This document shows, in pieces, positions 47,982 through 57,542 of a stretch of DNA of 64,000 bases. How positions within the stretch are numbered: position 1 is the stretch's first letter; each line of letters begins with the position of its first letter. This DNA is from Gordionus sp. m RMFG-2023 (lineage: Eukaryota > Nematomorpha > Gordioida > Chordodea > Parachordodidae): contig NC_088775.1 of NCBI RefSeq assembly GCF_954871325.1, positions 88,885,561-88,949,560 on the forward strand, written 5' to 3'. Under the pieces are notes generated by a model. That model searched no databases. It was not told the origin of the DNA and was given only the letters and a program-made list of their open reading frames with translations. The translations under genes and the position numbers were made by a program.

Positions 47982-48241
47982 TGTCTAGGTTAGACTTTTT
48001 ACTAAACAGCCCCTTGTTTAGCTGGATATTTACCTTCAAATAAACAGTCTAAAAAGTAAAAGAAAAAAATATTTAAAAAAAAAACGCAAAAAATACAAAA
48101 AAAAACTAGAAAAAAAATTAATGCTATACCAACTATAAAACAAACCAAAACACGGTGTCCTAGTTCAAAAATAAGTATCAAAATTGAGTCGATCCATGAT
48201 TCAGTTTAGAAACTTTGCACAATTGGCACTTAACCTAGACA
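47982..48241. mobile_element. candidate MITE with TGTCTAGGTTA ends
   Basis: TGTCTAGGTTA at the left is mirrored by TAACCTAGACA at the right. Just inside the left end, GTTAGACTTTTTACTAAACA has a partial partner CAGTCTAAAAAGT. The right half is related to 19555-19690. Target duplication not evident. Confidence 0.45.
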
Positions 48242-49624
48242 TTTATAGTTTAGTCTAATAAGTCTAATCTACTAACTATACCTGCCATAACCCTGCCTAA
48301 TTGGTTGATTTCAGAAAACGCTATCCCATGATGAAGATTTATAATCCTCTGAGCACAATTCGATATAAAAAATTTATAAAAAGTGTATTGTTCTTATAAT
48401 ACTGAATGAGCCTTAACCCCATTCGTATTTAGATATATAGATATTTAAATATTTTTTGTAACTGATCAAATTTAAAATTATTGATCAATTTTGTATTTAT
48501 TATTATTAAATATTTATTTTAGGCTTTTATAATTATATATATATGTATATAAAAAATAGGGATAAAAAAAAATATTGAAAATTTCCTATAAAAATACTAT
48601 GAGTTTTAATTATTCTACTTAATTTAATTTTAATATTATAATTGAATAAATTAATAAAAAAAAATATAATAACACTCATAATTTCCTGATAAAGATAATT
48701 AAACAAATATTCGTTTAAATTAGGTATATTTATATATATATTTCCTGGTTATTATGATGATATAGTAGATAATGATAAAAATATGCACAATATAACAAAG
48801 GTAGGCATTAAAATCAGGATACAAGGATTTATGCCCCAAATTTATAGTTTTGTCCTAGTCATTTTTTTCTCTACTTCTATCTATTTATATAAAGATTTAT
48901 TTTTAATTATTTAATAATTCAACATTCATCTAACATTAAACTATTATAAAAAAAAACCCCCCGTTAAAACCAACTTTATATAATAAACAAATCATCAATT
49001 TGAATTAAGCCTCCAAGTTTAGTCTAAACACTTAAAGATTGATTCGAATATTTTTTTAAATAAAAACATGGCTAATCTGTTTTATAGTTGACTACTAAAG
49101 TTATGTAGTTTAACAAAACACTAAATGAAAAGACAAATTGAAAATTTAACATGGTCATTCTTTCTCCCCCATAATTAACTAACTAACACTACACTCTTCA
49201 TAATGGATATGATAAAATTGAATTGTTCGGAATTTGTGTTAAAATTATTCGCACTTATAGTTTGGATACAAGAAAAATGATTCAATTTTGTATATTAAGA
49301 GATTTCTTTTCATGCATTTTGTCACATACATAATATTTACCCAATTTACATCTAAGTTTATACTATACATATTCCTATAGCGCGAGATATAGAGAGAGAG
49401 AAATGGGAAATTAATCATCAAATTTAAAAAAAATATATTGAAGGAGATGTTCACTTGGACATACCTTTCTGTTCCATTTTTTTGGTTTAAATCTATTTAC
49501 TCAAAGTTTATTCTCTTAGAGTGTTCTGTTACATTTTTGCTTCCTTTTACAATTATATACATAAATTATACTTTGAAAATTAAAGATTTAATTTAAATTC
49601 TTATAAAAATGCTGCAACTTACAG
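48242..49624. other. 5' side of cysteine-rich copy 3; exon 1 not found
   Basis: A leader exon like MKLLFGLFFLW was looked for and not seen. A stretch near 48830 (TTTATGCCCCAAATTTATAG) weakly resembles the flanks of copies 1 and 2. Otherwise AT-rich. Confidence 0.4.
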
Positions 49625-49947
49625 ATCAAATGCAGTTTTGAATGGCCTCCGCGTCAATCTTATAAGATGATCCCCAAGTTAGAAGTTTTTATACCGACAA
49701 TCGTTGATGGTAAAATTAAATAATATTTCATTTTTTATTGTTTTTTTTTAAAAAAAATATTATGGAACTATGAAGTTTATCGCAAAGGGACCCAGGGTTT
49801 GGGTCTAAAAATCGACAAAACCAGCTCTGCGCGAACCCCGAGCAGGATACGGGGTCCAGACTCGGTATCCAGTGGTTCCAGACTTGACAAATACGTTTTT
49901 TAAAATTATATTCCCATATGTTTTAATCAGTGTTGTAAACGTTCTTC

Positions 49948-50203
49948 AAAAAAGAAACCCCCAATTCGTAACATTTGAAAGAAGGAACACGTGTCCGCAT
50001 GCGTTATTCGCTATTCAAAAAAAAATAATGCAAAAAAGAAACCCCCTAATTCGTCACATTTGAAAGAAGGAGCACGTGTCCGCATGCGTTATTCGCTATT
50101 CAAAAAAAAAATAATGCAAAAAAGAAACCCCTAATTCGTCACATTTGAAAGAACGAACACGTGTCCGCATGCGTTATTCGTTATTCAAAATAAAACTAAT
50201 GCG
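49948..50203. repeat. three tandem ~85-bp repeats
   Basis: Units start at AAAAAAGAAACCCCC at 49948, 50032 and 50118 (steps 84 and 86 bp). Each contains ACATTTGAAAGAAGGAACAC and GTGTCCGCATGCGTTATTCG, and they differ at a few positions. The array is in intron 2 of copy 3 and is followed by partial GCGTTACTCGTTAC words. Confidence 0.85.
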
Positions 50204-51131
50204 TTACTCGTTACTTTAAAAAAAAAAGAATACTAAATAATTATATATGAATTTTCTTTTTTATTTATTTTCTTTTCCCCCATAGATAATAAAAAATAGA
50301 ATCATAAAAAAATACTAATATATATAATAAAAGTTTCTTTTAATTATCTAAAGAATAATATTTAAATTTACAAACAAATTATAATAGAGAAATAAAATTA
50401 TTTAAAAAGGGTCTAGGAAGACTCTTTGGCTAGTAGACTACCATTGAAGATGATAAAAATCTATTTAAGGATAGCTATGGCCAATCTTTATCGAAGATTG
50501 GAACCCCTATCGATGTTCTTGTGAGAGTTTTCTGATTTGTGATCCTGAATTTTTGGAAGAATGCCAGGGCAAGTATACCAAAGGTGGCAAATGTGGTTGA
50601 AATGATAGGAATGAGGGTCATTTAAAATTTCTGTTTAGAGATTTTAAGTTGTTCCTTCTGGATTTTTTTTTAAATTTATTTTTAAACAATTAATTTTCAA
50701 ACATTTTGATCAGATAAACAAGAGCTCTGATGCTCATTTCACTGTACTAAGCACGCGCTCAACTGGTGCAAAGGAGGGGTGTAATGTATTTAATAAATAA
50801 ACATTTTAAATGGGAGAAATTTATTAATAATTAAAAAAAATAATCTTGTTTTTTTTAAAATACTTATTCAGAATTCAGTCATAATTCATATTTTTACTTC
50901 CATATGGTTTTTTTTTTAGATTTGTGAGGTTGAAATATTTGAAGAATTTAGGATACAATATTACACTTATAAAGTGTATAATTAGTGTCTAATTTTCCTT
51001 AATTGAATAAAAAAATATATACTAGGGACAAAGTTAAATAAATGTTCATCTGAAGAAAAAAAATAAGTATACCATTGAGATATACTCTTTATAAAAATAA
51101 ATTATTATTAGAGAAATTAACATACCTTGAT

Positions 51132-51302
51132 TTAGTGTTGCTAAACATCTCGATTTTTAAAAGCGGCTAGCCATAAATATTACGCAAGCCTATAGATTTT
51201 GGTGAGAGATGGGAGAAAGCTTTGGACATCTATCAACGAAATCCCGGAAATTGCACAACATTTTTTGGCTAAAATATTGGGTCAGCCGTTTAATAACCAC
51301 TA
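51132..51302. mobile_element. MITE family A copy in intron 2 of copy 3
   Basis: Ends TAGTGTTGCTAAACATC and CCGTTTAATAACCACTA. Flanks ACCTTGATT and ACCTTTATT match at 8 of 9 positions, consistent with a target duplication. Confidence 0.65.
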
Positions 51303-51872
51303 ACCTTTATTGATTTAAATATTAATTTGTATTAACAATCTTGACTATAAAATTTCAACAACCTCAATGTGGCAATAAATATATAAAATAAAAATTGAAG
51401 AACTTTTGATGGTTCGTTCTGAATTTAAAAAAAAAACTGGGCCTAAATTATTTACAAAATTAAATAAATTTTTTAAGGAAAATAAATGTGAAAGTAATTT
51501 TGGGTCAAAAAAAATAACGCGATACTCGTTAACTTTTGAAACAAGTAATGTGACGATACTTTACAACACGATTTTTTTTAAAATAAAATGTGATGCTTGA
51601 TAAATTCAGAAGCTTTCAATTTTAAATAATGAATTCTAGCGTGTGTATAGCATATCTACCCTATAAATTTTATCAAAAGTTGATGGTAAAAATAGTCGGA
51701 ATATTTACCGGGTAGATATTCTATCCATGCCAGATCACACATTCCGTTTAAATTGTGACCTTGAGGACACCCCATATATTTTAAATCTTATATGTATGTA
51801 ATCATTCTTAACTCAAAATTTTCAAAAACTAACTATAATTTAAGAAATGAACTATTGTTGTAGAGAGATATG

Positions 51873-52264
51873 TTAGTAGCAATGTGTTTTTTGCGTAATG
51901 TGTTTTTTGCGTAATGTGTTATTTTTTTTTAACTTGAACACGTTCTTTTCAAATTTAAAAATCTGATTTTACCATAAATATATTCTATCATTGCGATACC
52001 TACCCTATAAATGTGAGAAAATTTCGGATATGAACTTTTGAACTTAATATAATAAGTTTTTCTAGATATTTTATATAAATTTATAAATGATTCACAGATT
52101 AAGGGCAAAATTGTTCTACAATTGATAAGATAGGTTTTCGAAACATGCTAGACTAAATTTCTGGTAAAATCTGAATTTTTAAATATAAAAAAGCGCGCTC
52201 AAAAAATGATTCATAATTTTTTAAAAAAATAACACATTCCCGAAAAAAAACACATTGAGGCTAA
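51873..52264. mobile_element. MITE family B, most complete copy
   Basis: TTAGTAGCAATGTGTTTTTT at the left; CGAAAAAAAACACATTGAGG then CTAA at the right. Inner arms pair: AATCTGATTTTACCATAAAT with ATTTCTGGTAAAATCTGA, and TGAACTTTTGAACTTAATAT near the centre. The left arm carries a local repeat of GTGTTTTTTGCGTAAT. It is 392 bp with no ORF, and its right end lies 77 bp before exon 3 of copy 3. Confidence 0.7.
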
Positions 52265-53112
52265 TCTTATATATAATATAAAGATTAATATACAATTAAC
52301 AATAAGGTGTCAATTTATTTTAATATTAACCCGTTATTTAGAATGTAGAAATTGTTTGTTAGTATCAAGAGCTCAAGACGCGCCTTGCTTTGACGATGGC
52401 GATTGTCCCGCAGGCTCAAACTGCGACGTCAGAAAAGTTAACGGTGAATTATGGGGATGTTGTTGTTTTTTCGCTAGTAAGAAAAAAAAGAATTATTTAT
52501 ATTTTTTTCTTTACCTTTCTTTCCTTCCTCCCTTCAATAATCTTTTACAAAAAAAAAATCAATTTAAAAAAAGCACCAGTAACAGCTCCAACTAAGAGTC
52601 CCGCCATGACAATATCGGCCATTATGGTGTCGACGGAAAGCTTGGTAAACGTGGTTAGAATATTGCCCGTCATTTGCAGTTCCCCTGAAGCTAATTGCAA
52701 CCCTTGCCCTATGATAGTCAGGAATTGTTAAGTGACTACCGTCTATTGCCAGTCAGATCCTTGTGGTGGTTGCTTCTCTATTTATTGCATAGATACATTG
52801 TGTGGCAAACAGATTATTTGCTCTTTATAATTATTATATAATAATAATAATATTTATTTATAATAACTCTTTACAAAAATGAAAGATTAAGATGGAGAAA
52901 GAGAAAGAGAAAGAAAAAAAAAGAAAAAATATTAAAATATTAAAAAGCAGGCTAGACCTGAGAATTTAAGTTTATTTGAAGTGTTTTGTTTTATATTTTC
53001 ATAATATTTGATTTGAGATTATTTTATTAAACATAATTTCATGATTATTGTAAAAATAATTTTGTGAAAGGAATTATCAAAACTTGGTGGTTAATTATTT
53101 TTACAGTTTTGT

Positions 53113-53211
53113 GATGATTTAATGTAACAAATTTTTTGCAAACAAAATATTTTTATATGGATGGTTTTTAATTTAATCATCAACATGTTTCATTAAATCA
53201 TCACATAACTG
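53113..53211. mobile_element. short palindromic element
   Basis: TTTTGTGATGATTTAATGTA at the left and ATGTTTCATTAAATCATCAC at the right are inverted, spanning 99 bp. ATATGGATGGTTTTTAATTT inside matches the older copy at 13733-13918. Confidence 0.6.
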
Positions 53212-53518
53212 TATTTTTAAATTCCTCTATAGCAAAAGCTATACAATAATTTTTAGTTATACATATTTATCATAAAATTATGCATGTTAAGGTTTTTGTA
53301 TAATTTTTTATTGTTTTAAATATATTAAATATTTACTTTTATTTCTTATGACTTTTATATACTAAATCATTTAAGTTTTTATTAACAATTATGAATTGAC
53401 ATTATATATTCAACTCAATTTATATTTATTTTAGTGTTACATATATTTAAGCTAAAGTAGCATTAATTTATGTAAAATTCTTAAGGAATTTTTACTAGAA
53501 AGATATTTTTCAATTTTT

Positions 53519-53719
53519 ATGATTATTAGTATTTATGTATATGATTTTATTGGCGTTATTTTTATTATTCTTATTTATATTACAGGATTTATATTATCTG
53601 TGATTGTATTTATTTTGTCACGCATAAAAAGGCGAAAAATTGTAGAAATTATTATTATTATTTTAGGCTTATTTTCAAATCTAATAAAATTATTATTCAA
53701 TATTGGAATTCTCCCTTGA
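53519..53719 (+). CDS. hypothetical 66-residue hydrophobic ORF
   Basis: Starts with ATG; two hydrophobic stretches (FIGVIFIILIYITGFILSVI and IVEIIIIILGLFSNLIKLLF) are separated by a basic SRIKRRK turn, a plausible two-pass membrane hairpin. The layout recalls small Pmp3-type membrane proteins, but their conserved Cys and PG motifs are absent. AT-rich DNA often yields Ile/Leu/Phe frames by chance, so this may not be a gene. Confidence 0.2.
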   Translation: MIISIYVYDFIGVIFIILIYITGFILSVIVFILSRIKRRKIVEIIIIILGLFSNLIKLLFNIGILP

Positions 53720-53986
53720 TTTCTATAAAATAAAGGTTTAAGATAAAACTTAGAAAAATTAAATTTTTTTTTCAGATTAAAAGAAAGAAGTGAATTGTAA
53801 TCGGAAAAATTTCCAAGAATATATATTTCTATCAATATGATTATCAATATTCTCAGATTTTCATAAGTATAAAAGAAATCATTCTATTCTCCATTTTGTA
53901 AAAAATAAAATTTTCTTTATTTTATCTTTATTTTTTTATGTCTATTTAATTATATAGTGTTTATATTTTTTTAATTCCCTTTTTAA

Positions 53987-54135
53987 TAGTGATGTAAAAG
54001 TAATATATAAAAAAGTAACTTCGTTACTAACGGCGTTACCTTTTTTGAAGAAATGGAATGCCATTAGTTACTTTCTTCTAGAGGAAACGAATAACGGTAA
54101 CACGTTTATTTTGTTTTGTAACGGTAACGCGAAAA
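53987..54135. mobile_element. single end of a hAT-like element
   Basis: TAGTGATGTAAAAGTAA, then AAGTAACTTCGTTACTAACG and repeated GTAACGGTAAC-type words, the subterminal style of many hAT elements. No opposite end was found in the window. Confidence 0.35.
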
Positions 54136-55997
54136 TTTCCTCGTTGCTTTATCTTAATGGAAAAAACATATTTTATTGTATTACAAAATTATTTATATTT
54201 ATTTTAACCGAGTTTTTTAAGTCAGATCAACCACCAAATTCCTTCATTTTTATTTTAAATTTACATTTTTAAATTTTAAGTATAGATTGATAATTTAATA
54301 AATATTGAATCAATCAAAATATATTAATTTAATAATTATTCTCTATATTTTAAATTTATTTTTTAAATTATGGTATTTGTACATATTTTGAGATGAATAT
54401 AATTTAACTTGCTCTGTCCACAATATGAAACATTTTTTACACCAATAAAAATATTAAGTTTACATAGCCTACTTAAAATTGTGTCTCTCAAATATTTCCT
54501 CAATTGTAGAATAAACATGGACTCGAAACCGTGCAGCCATTTTTAAGAAAAAATGGAAGATATCTAATTAAACCGGTTATAACGAGATTGAATTCTTTTG
54601 ATAACTCCTTAAAATTAATAATCTTATCATGGAGAATAACCAATTTGACAAATCTTATTATAAATTCGAATTGCAGAGATTTTCAGATAATGACAAATAG
54701 TTCATATATATATATTTTATTGTTAGTGTCAATTAAAAAATATGATATGTATATAAATCATAAGATTTTGAATGTTATGAAACCTGTTGTGGGGCTCTTT
54801 CGATTATAGAACATTTTAAATATCTCACTCACGCTATAACTATTATAATTTTAAAACTTAAAAAATTTGCTTAATAATTTCAAGTTGTCACTTATAAATA
54901 CGATCCTGCAAGACATATATATATAAAATAAAGTTGAAATATTGTTTACAATTTATGTTTTGACTCAATAGATTCAAACACATCCATAAAAAATGAAGAT
55001 ATACTTTAAGCAATAATTCACCCGACTTATATTAAATTAGTTAGCTCTGGATATATTTATAGGTCAACTCAGGTAGAAAGCTTGAACTTATTTCCTTTTG
55101 AGAAAATATCTTAGCAAAAAAAAGTGCACTTTGATTCCTATGGAAAATAACACTTATTCCAGATTATTTTGATAAAGGTATAAAAAAACTTTTATTGAGG
55201 GTCTGAATAAATGAAGATTACTTTTTCCCAAAATAAGGATTAATCTTTAATTTTTAATAAATTCCAATTAAAATTTATATTTATTAAATATACTACAACC
55301 CACCCATCATCTGCACCATTTGTACTTATGTTTATCTGTTCAAAAGATGTGTGGGGCACTTTCTTTTTAACTGATGAAAATTTTGAAAATAATTTTTTTA
55401 AAAAATATAATGTGAAAAAACATTCTTATTGTAAAAACATTTTGATAAAATTTTTTTAATAATAAGATAAGAAGAGTTTTTAAACTTTAATGAAGATTTA
55501 CGTCAAAGTTATATATCGAATATAATTTTTTTATGTTTTGGACCCAAGTTTAAGTGGGAAAATGAGAATAAAATAAAATATTTTATTTATACTGAAAAAT
55601 TAAAAAAAGGTCAAAAAATACTGAAAATTTTGTATAAATAAAAGAGTTTTTAATTATTTGATTTTAAAATTTGACCCAATTACTTATTATGGAAGTGGTC
55701 AAAAACATTAAAATACGCATCAAAATTCTAAATTTTATCTTCTAAAATATTTTAACACCAAATAAATCATAGAATTTATTCTTATCATAAATAAAACCTC
55801 AAAATAATAATTCGAATTGAAAGCAGAGCATTTTAAAAAACTGATTTGGCCAAATATTTTCAATCATAAGTTATCAAAAAGAATTAATTTAAAAAATTTA
55901 TTAATACCACTTTAAAAAAATATTTAAAAAATATAACTAAATAAACATTAAAAAAAATTAAATTTCCAGATAAAAAAATAATATTTTAAATATAAAA
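54136..55997. other. AT-rich DNA, no gene
   Basis: Several short frames (54531-54809 among them) have no recognisable motif or supported splice context. Confidence 0.4.
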
Positions 55998-56159
55998 ATG
56001 GATTTTTCTCTTTCTAATTCTAAAGATGAAGATTTCCAATCGACCTCACAGTCGCAGCAGGAAATTGAGATTCAAGGCAAAATACTATATTCCTTATAAA
56101 ATTTCTTATTGGTGGCAAAAGAATATTCTAGATGATCACAGTCTTGATAACATGTATAA
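55998..56159 (+). other. small, possibly frameshifted ORF
   Basis: An ATG at 55998 opens 33 codons with coding-like composition (MDFSLSNSKDEDFQSTSQSQ, then QEIEIQG). If one base is skipped the frame continues as KYYIPYKISYWWQKNILDDH to TAG at about 56159. It could be a decayed transposase or host exon. It lies just before the repeats upstream of the reverse transcriptase gene. Confidence 0.25.
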
Positions 56160-56173
56160 AGATAATAAATAGA

Positions 56174-56900
56174 CTTCCGGTTTTTATATTTTCTGGATTT
56201 TCTTATTCCCTGAGCCTCTACTAATGCCCGATCATAGTTATCGAAATTGACTATTCTTTCCTACGATGATTTTCTCCAACAATTTCTTATATAAGGTCGT
56301 AGATAATGTCCTCTCCATTCACGGAAAATATCGTCCCTTTTCAATTCTCCAAAAAAAGAAAAAAGAAGACATCTTGTCCAATTAAAATGTCGATTTCTAA
56401 AATATAATAATCTACACTCTTCAAAGATTATATAATATTATACCAACATATTCGAAATAATCAATTATTGCTCTTCCAACTACTTATCAACATTCGCGGA
56501 AAGCACAATTTTCGAGCAATAAAAAAAAATAAAAAACAATATTTTATTTATTTTTGAGCATATCTCATCTTCCGGTTTTTATATTTTCTGGATTTTCTTA
56601 TTCCCTGAGCCTCTACTAATGCCCGGTCATAGTTATCGAAATTGACTATTCTTTCCTACGATGATTTTCTCCAACAATTTCTTATATAAGGTCGTAGATA
56701 ATGTTCTCTCCATTCACGGAAAATATCGTCCCTTTTCAATTCTCCCAAAAAAAAGACATCTTGTCCAATTAAAATGTCGATTTCTAAAATATAATAATCT
56801 ACACTCTTCAAAGATGATATAATATTATGCCGACATATTCTAAATAATCAATTATCGCTCTTCCAACTACATATCAACATTCGCTTAAAGCACTATTGAG
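56174..56900. repeat. two ~335-bp direct repeats upstream of the intact RT gene
   Basis: 56174-56511 and 56569-56900 share CTTCCGGTTTTTATATTTTC, CCTGAGCCTCTACTAATGCC, CATTCACGGAAAATATCGTC, ATCTTGTCCAATTAAAATGT and GCTCTTCCAACTAC in order, with few differences (period 395 bp). The second copy ends about 640 bp before the ATG. They are plausibly tandem 5' UTR or promoter units of the retroelement. Confidence 0.8.
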
Positions 56901-57542
56901 GGAGGCTTGTCCTATCAAAACTTTCTTTTTCAAATAGTAGAAGCGCTTAACTTCTTTTGTGTAACGAATAGTTCTAAGACAACCTTAAGATTTCCCTATT
57001 TTGCGGCCGTAGAAAAATTTCCTTAAGTTTGAATTCGTTTTACATCTCCACACCCTAAAGATTTCCCCGACAAAGTTTAATTTTTTTTTTGCATTTCTTG
57101 GTTTACCAGTATTTTCGATTATTTTTTTTTTATTTGCCAATGCATCTAATTTATTATTATTTTAAATTTACCAACCCTCCTAATTTCGATTGTTCATAAT
57201 CTTTCTTTTTTCTTTCAATTTTTGATTTTTTCTTTCCCCCTTTTTTCTTGTTTATACCCCCCCCCCCTTTTTTTTTTTGTTTGTAATAATACTTTTTATA
57301 CTTTATGTACCTAGTCTTATTTTATAAATATTATTGTTTATTTATTATTATTTTTTTTTTCAAATTTACCAACCCCTCTAATCTCGATAATACTTCTGAA
57401 AGGATAGATCAGGTTTTCCTCTCATCCAAATTTTGATTTTTTTTTTTCCCCATTTCATCTTTTTTTTTTTTCTTCCAATCAAAATTATATCCGTTAATAT
57501 ATATATTTTTTTTTTGTGTTTTCTCCCTTTCAAAGCCATCTC
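56901..57542. promoter_or_regulatory. 5' untranslated region of the RT element
   Basis: Strongly pyrimidine-rich, with a C-run at about 57258-57267 and many TTTTTC tracts. No gene seen. The plus-strand frame that continues into the RT opens with a GTG at 57516, but the first ATG is at 57543. Confidence 0.4.

Larger units (their letters stand above)
49625..52830 (+). pseudogene. secreted cysteine-rich protein, copy 3 (no exon 1, in-frame stop)
   Basis: Exon 2 is 49625-49709 (85 nt, two codons longer than in copies 1 and 2; FEWPPRQSYKM). Exon 3 is 52342-52476 (135 nt; CFDDGDCPAGSNCDV, GELWGCCCFFA, all eight Cys). Exon 4 is 52574-52830. Splice phases match the paralogs. In exon 4 an in-frame TAA at 52729-52731 follows CNPCPMIVRNC, where the paralogs continue N-C-T-M. 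The frame then stays open to the homologous end (VTTVYCQSDPCGGC, CIDTLCGKQIIC). Six Cys follow the stop. Either this is a young pseudogene, a shortened protein, or the TAA is removed or read through. Exon 1 was not found upstream. Confidence 0.65.

Noticed and set aside
57516-57542. Earlier start of the reverse transcriptase frame
   Set aside because: The codon at 57516 is GTG. The first ATG is at 57543, just before the N-terminal zinc-finger-like motif.
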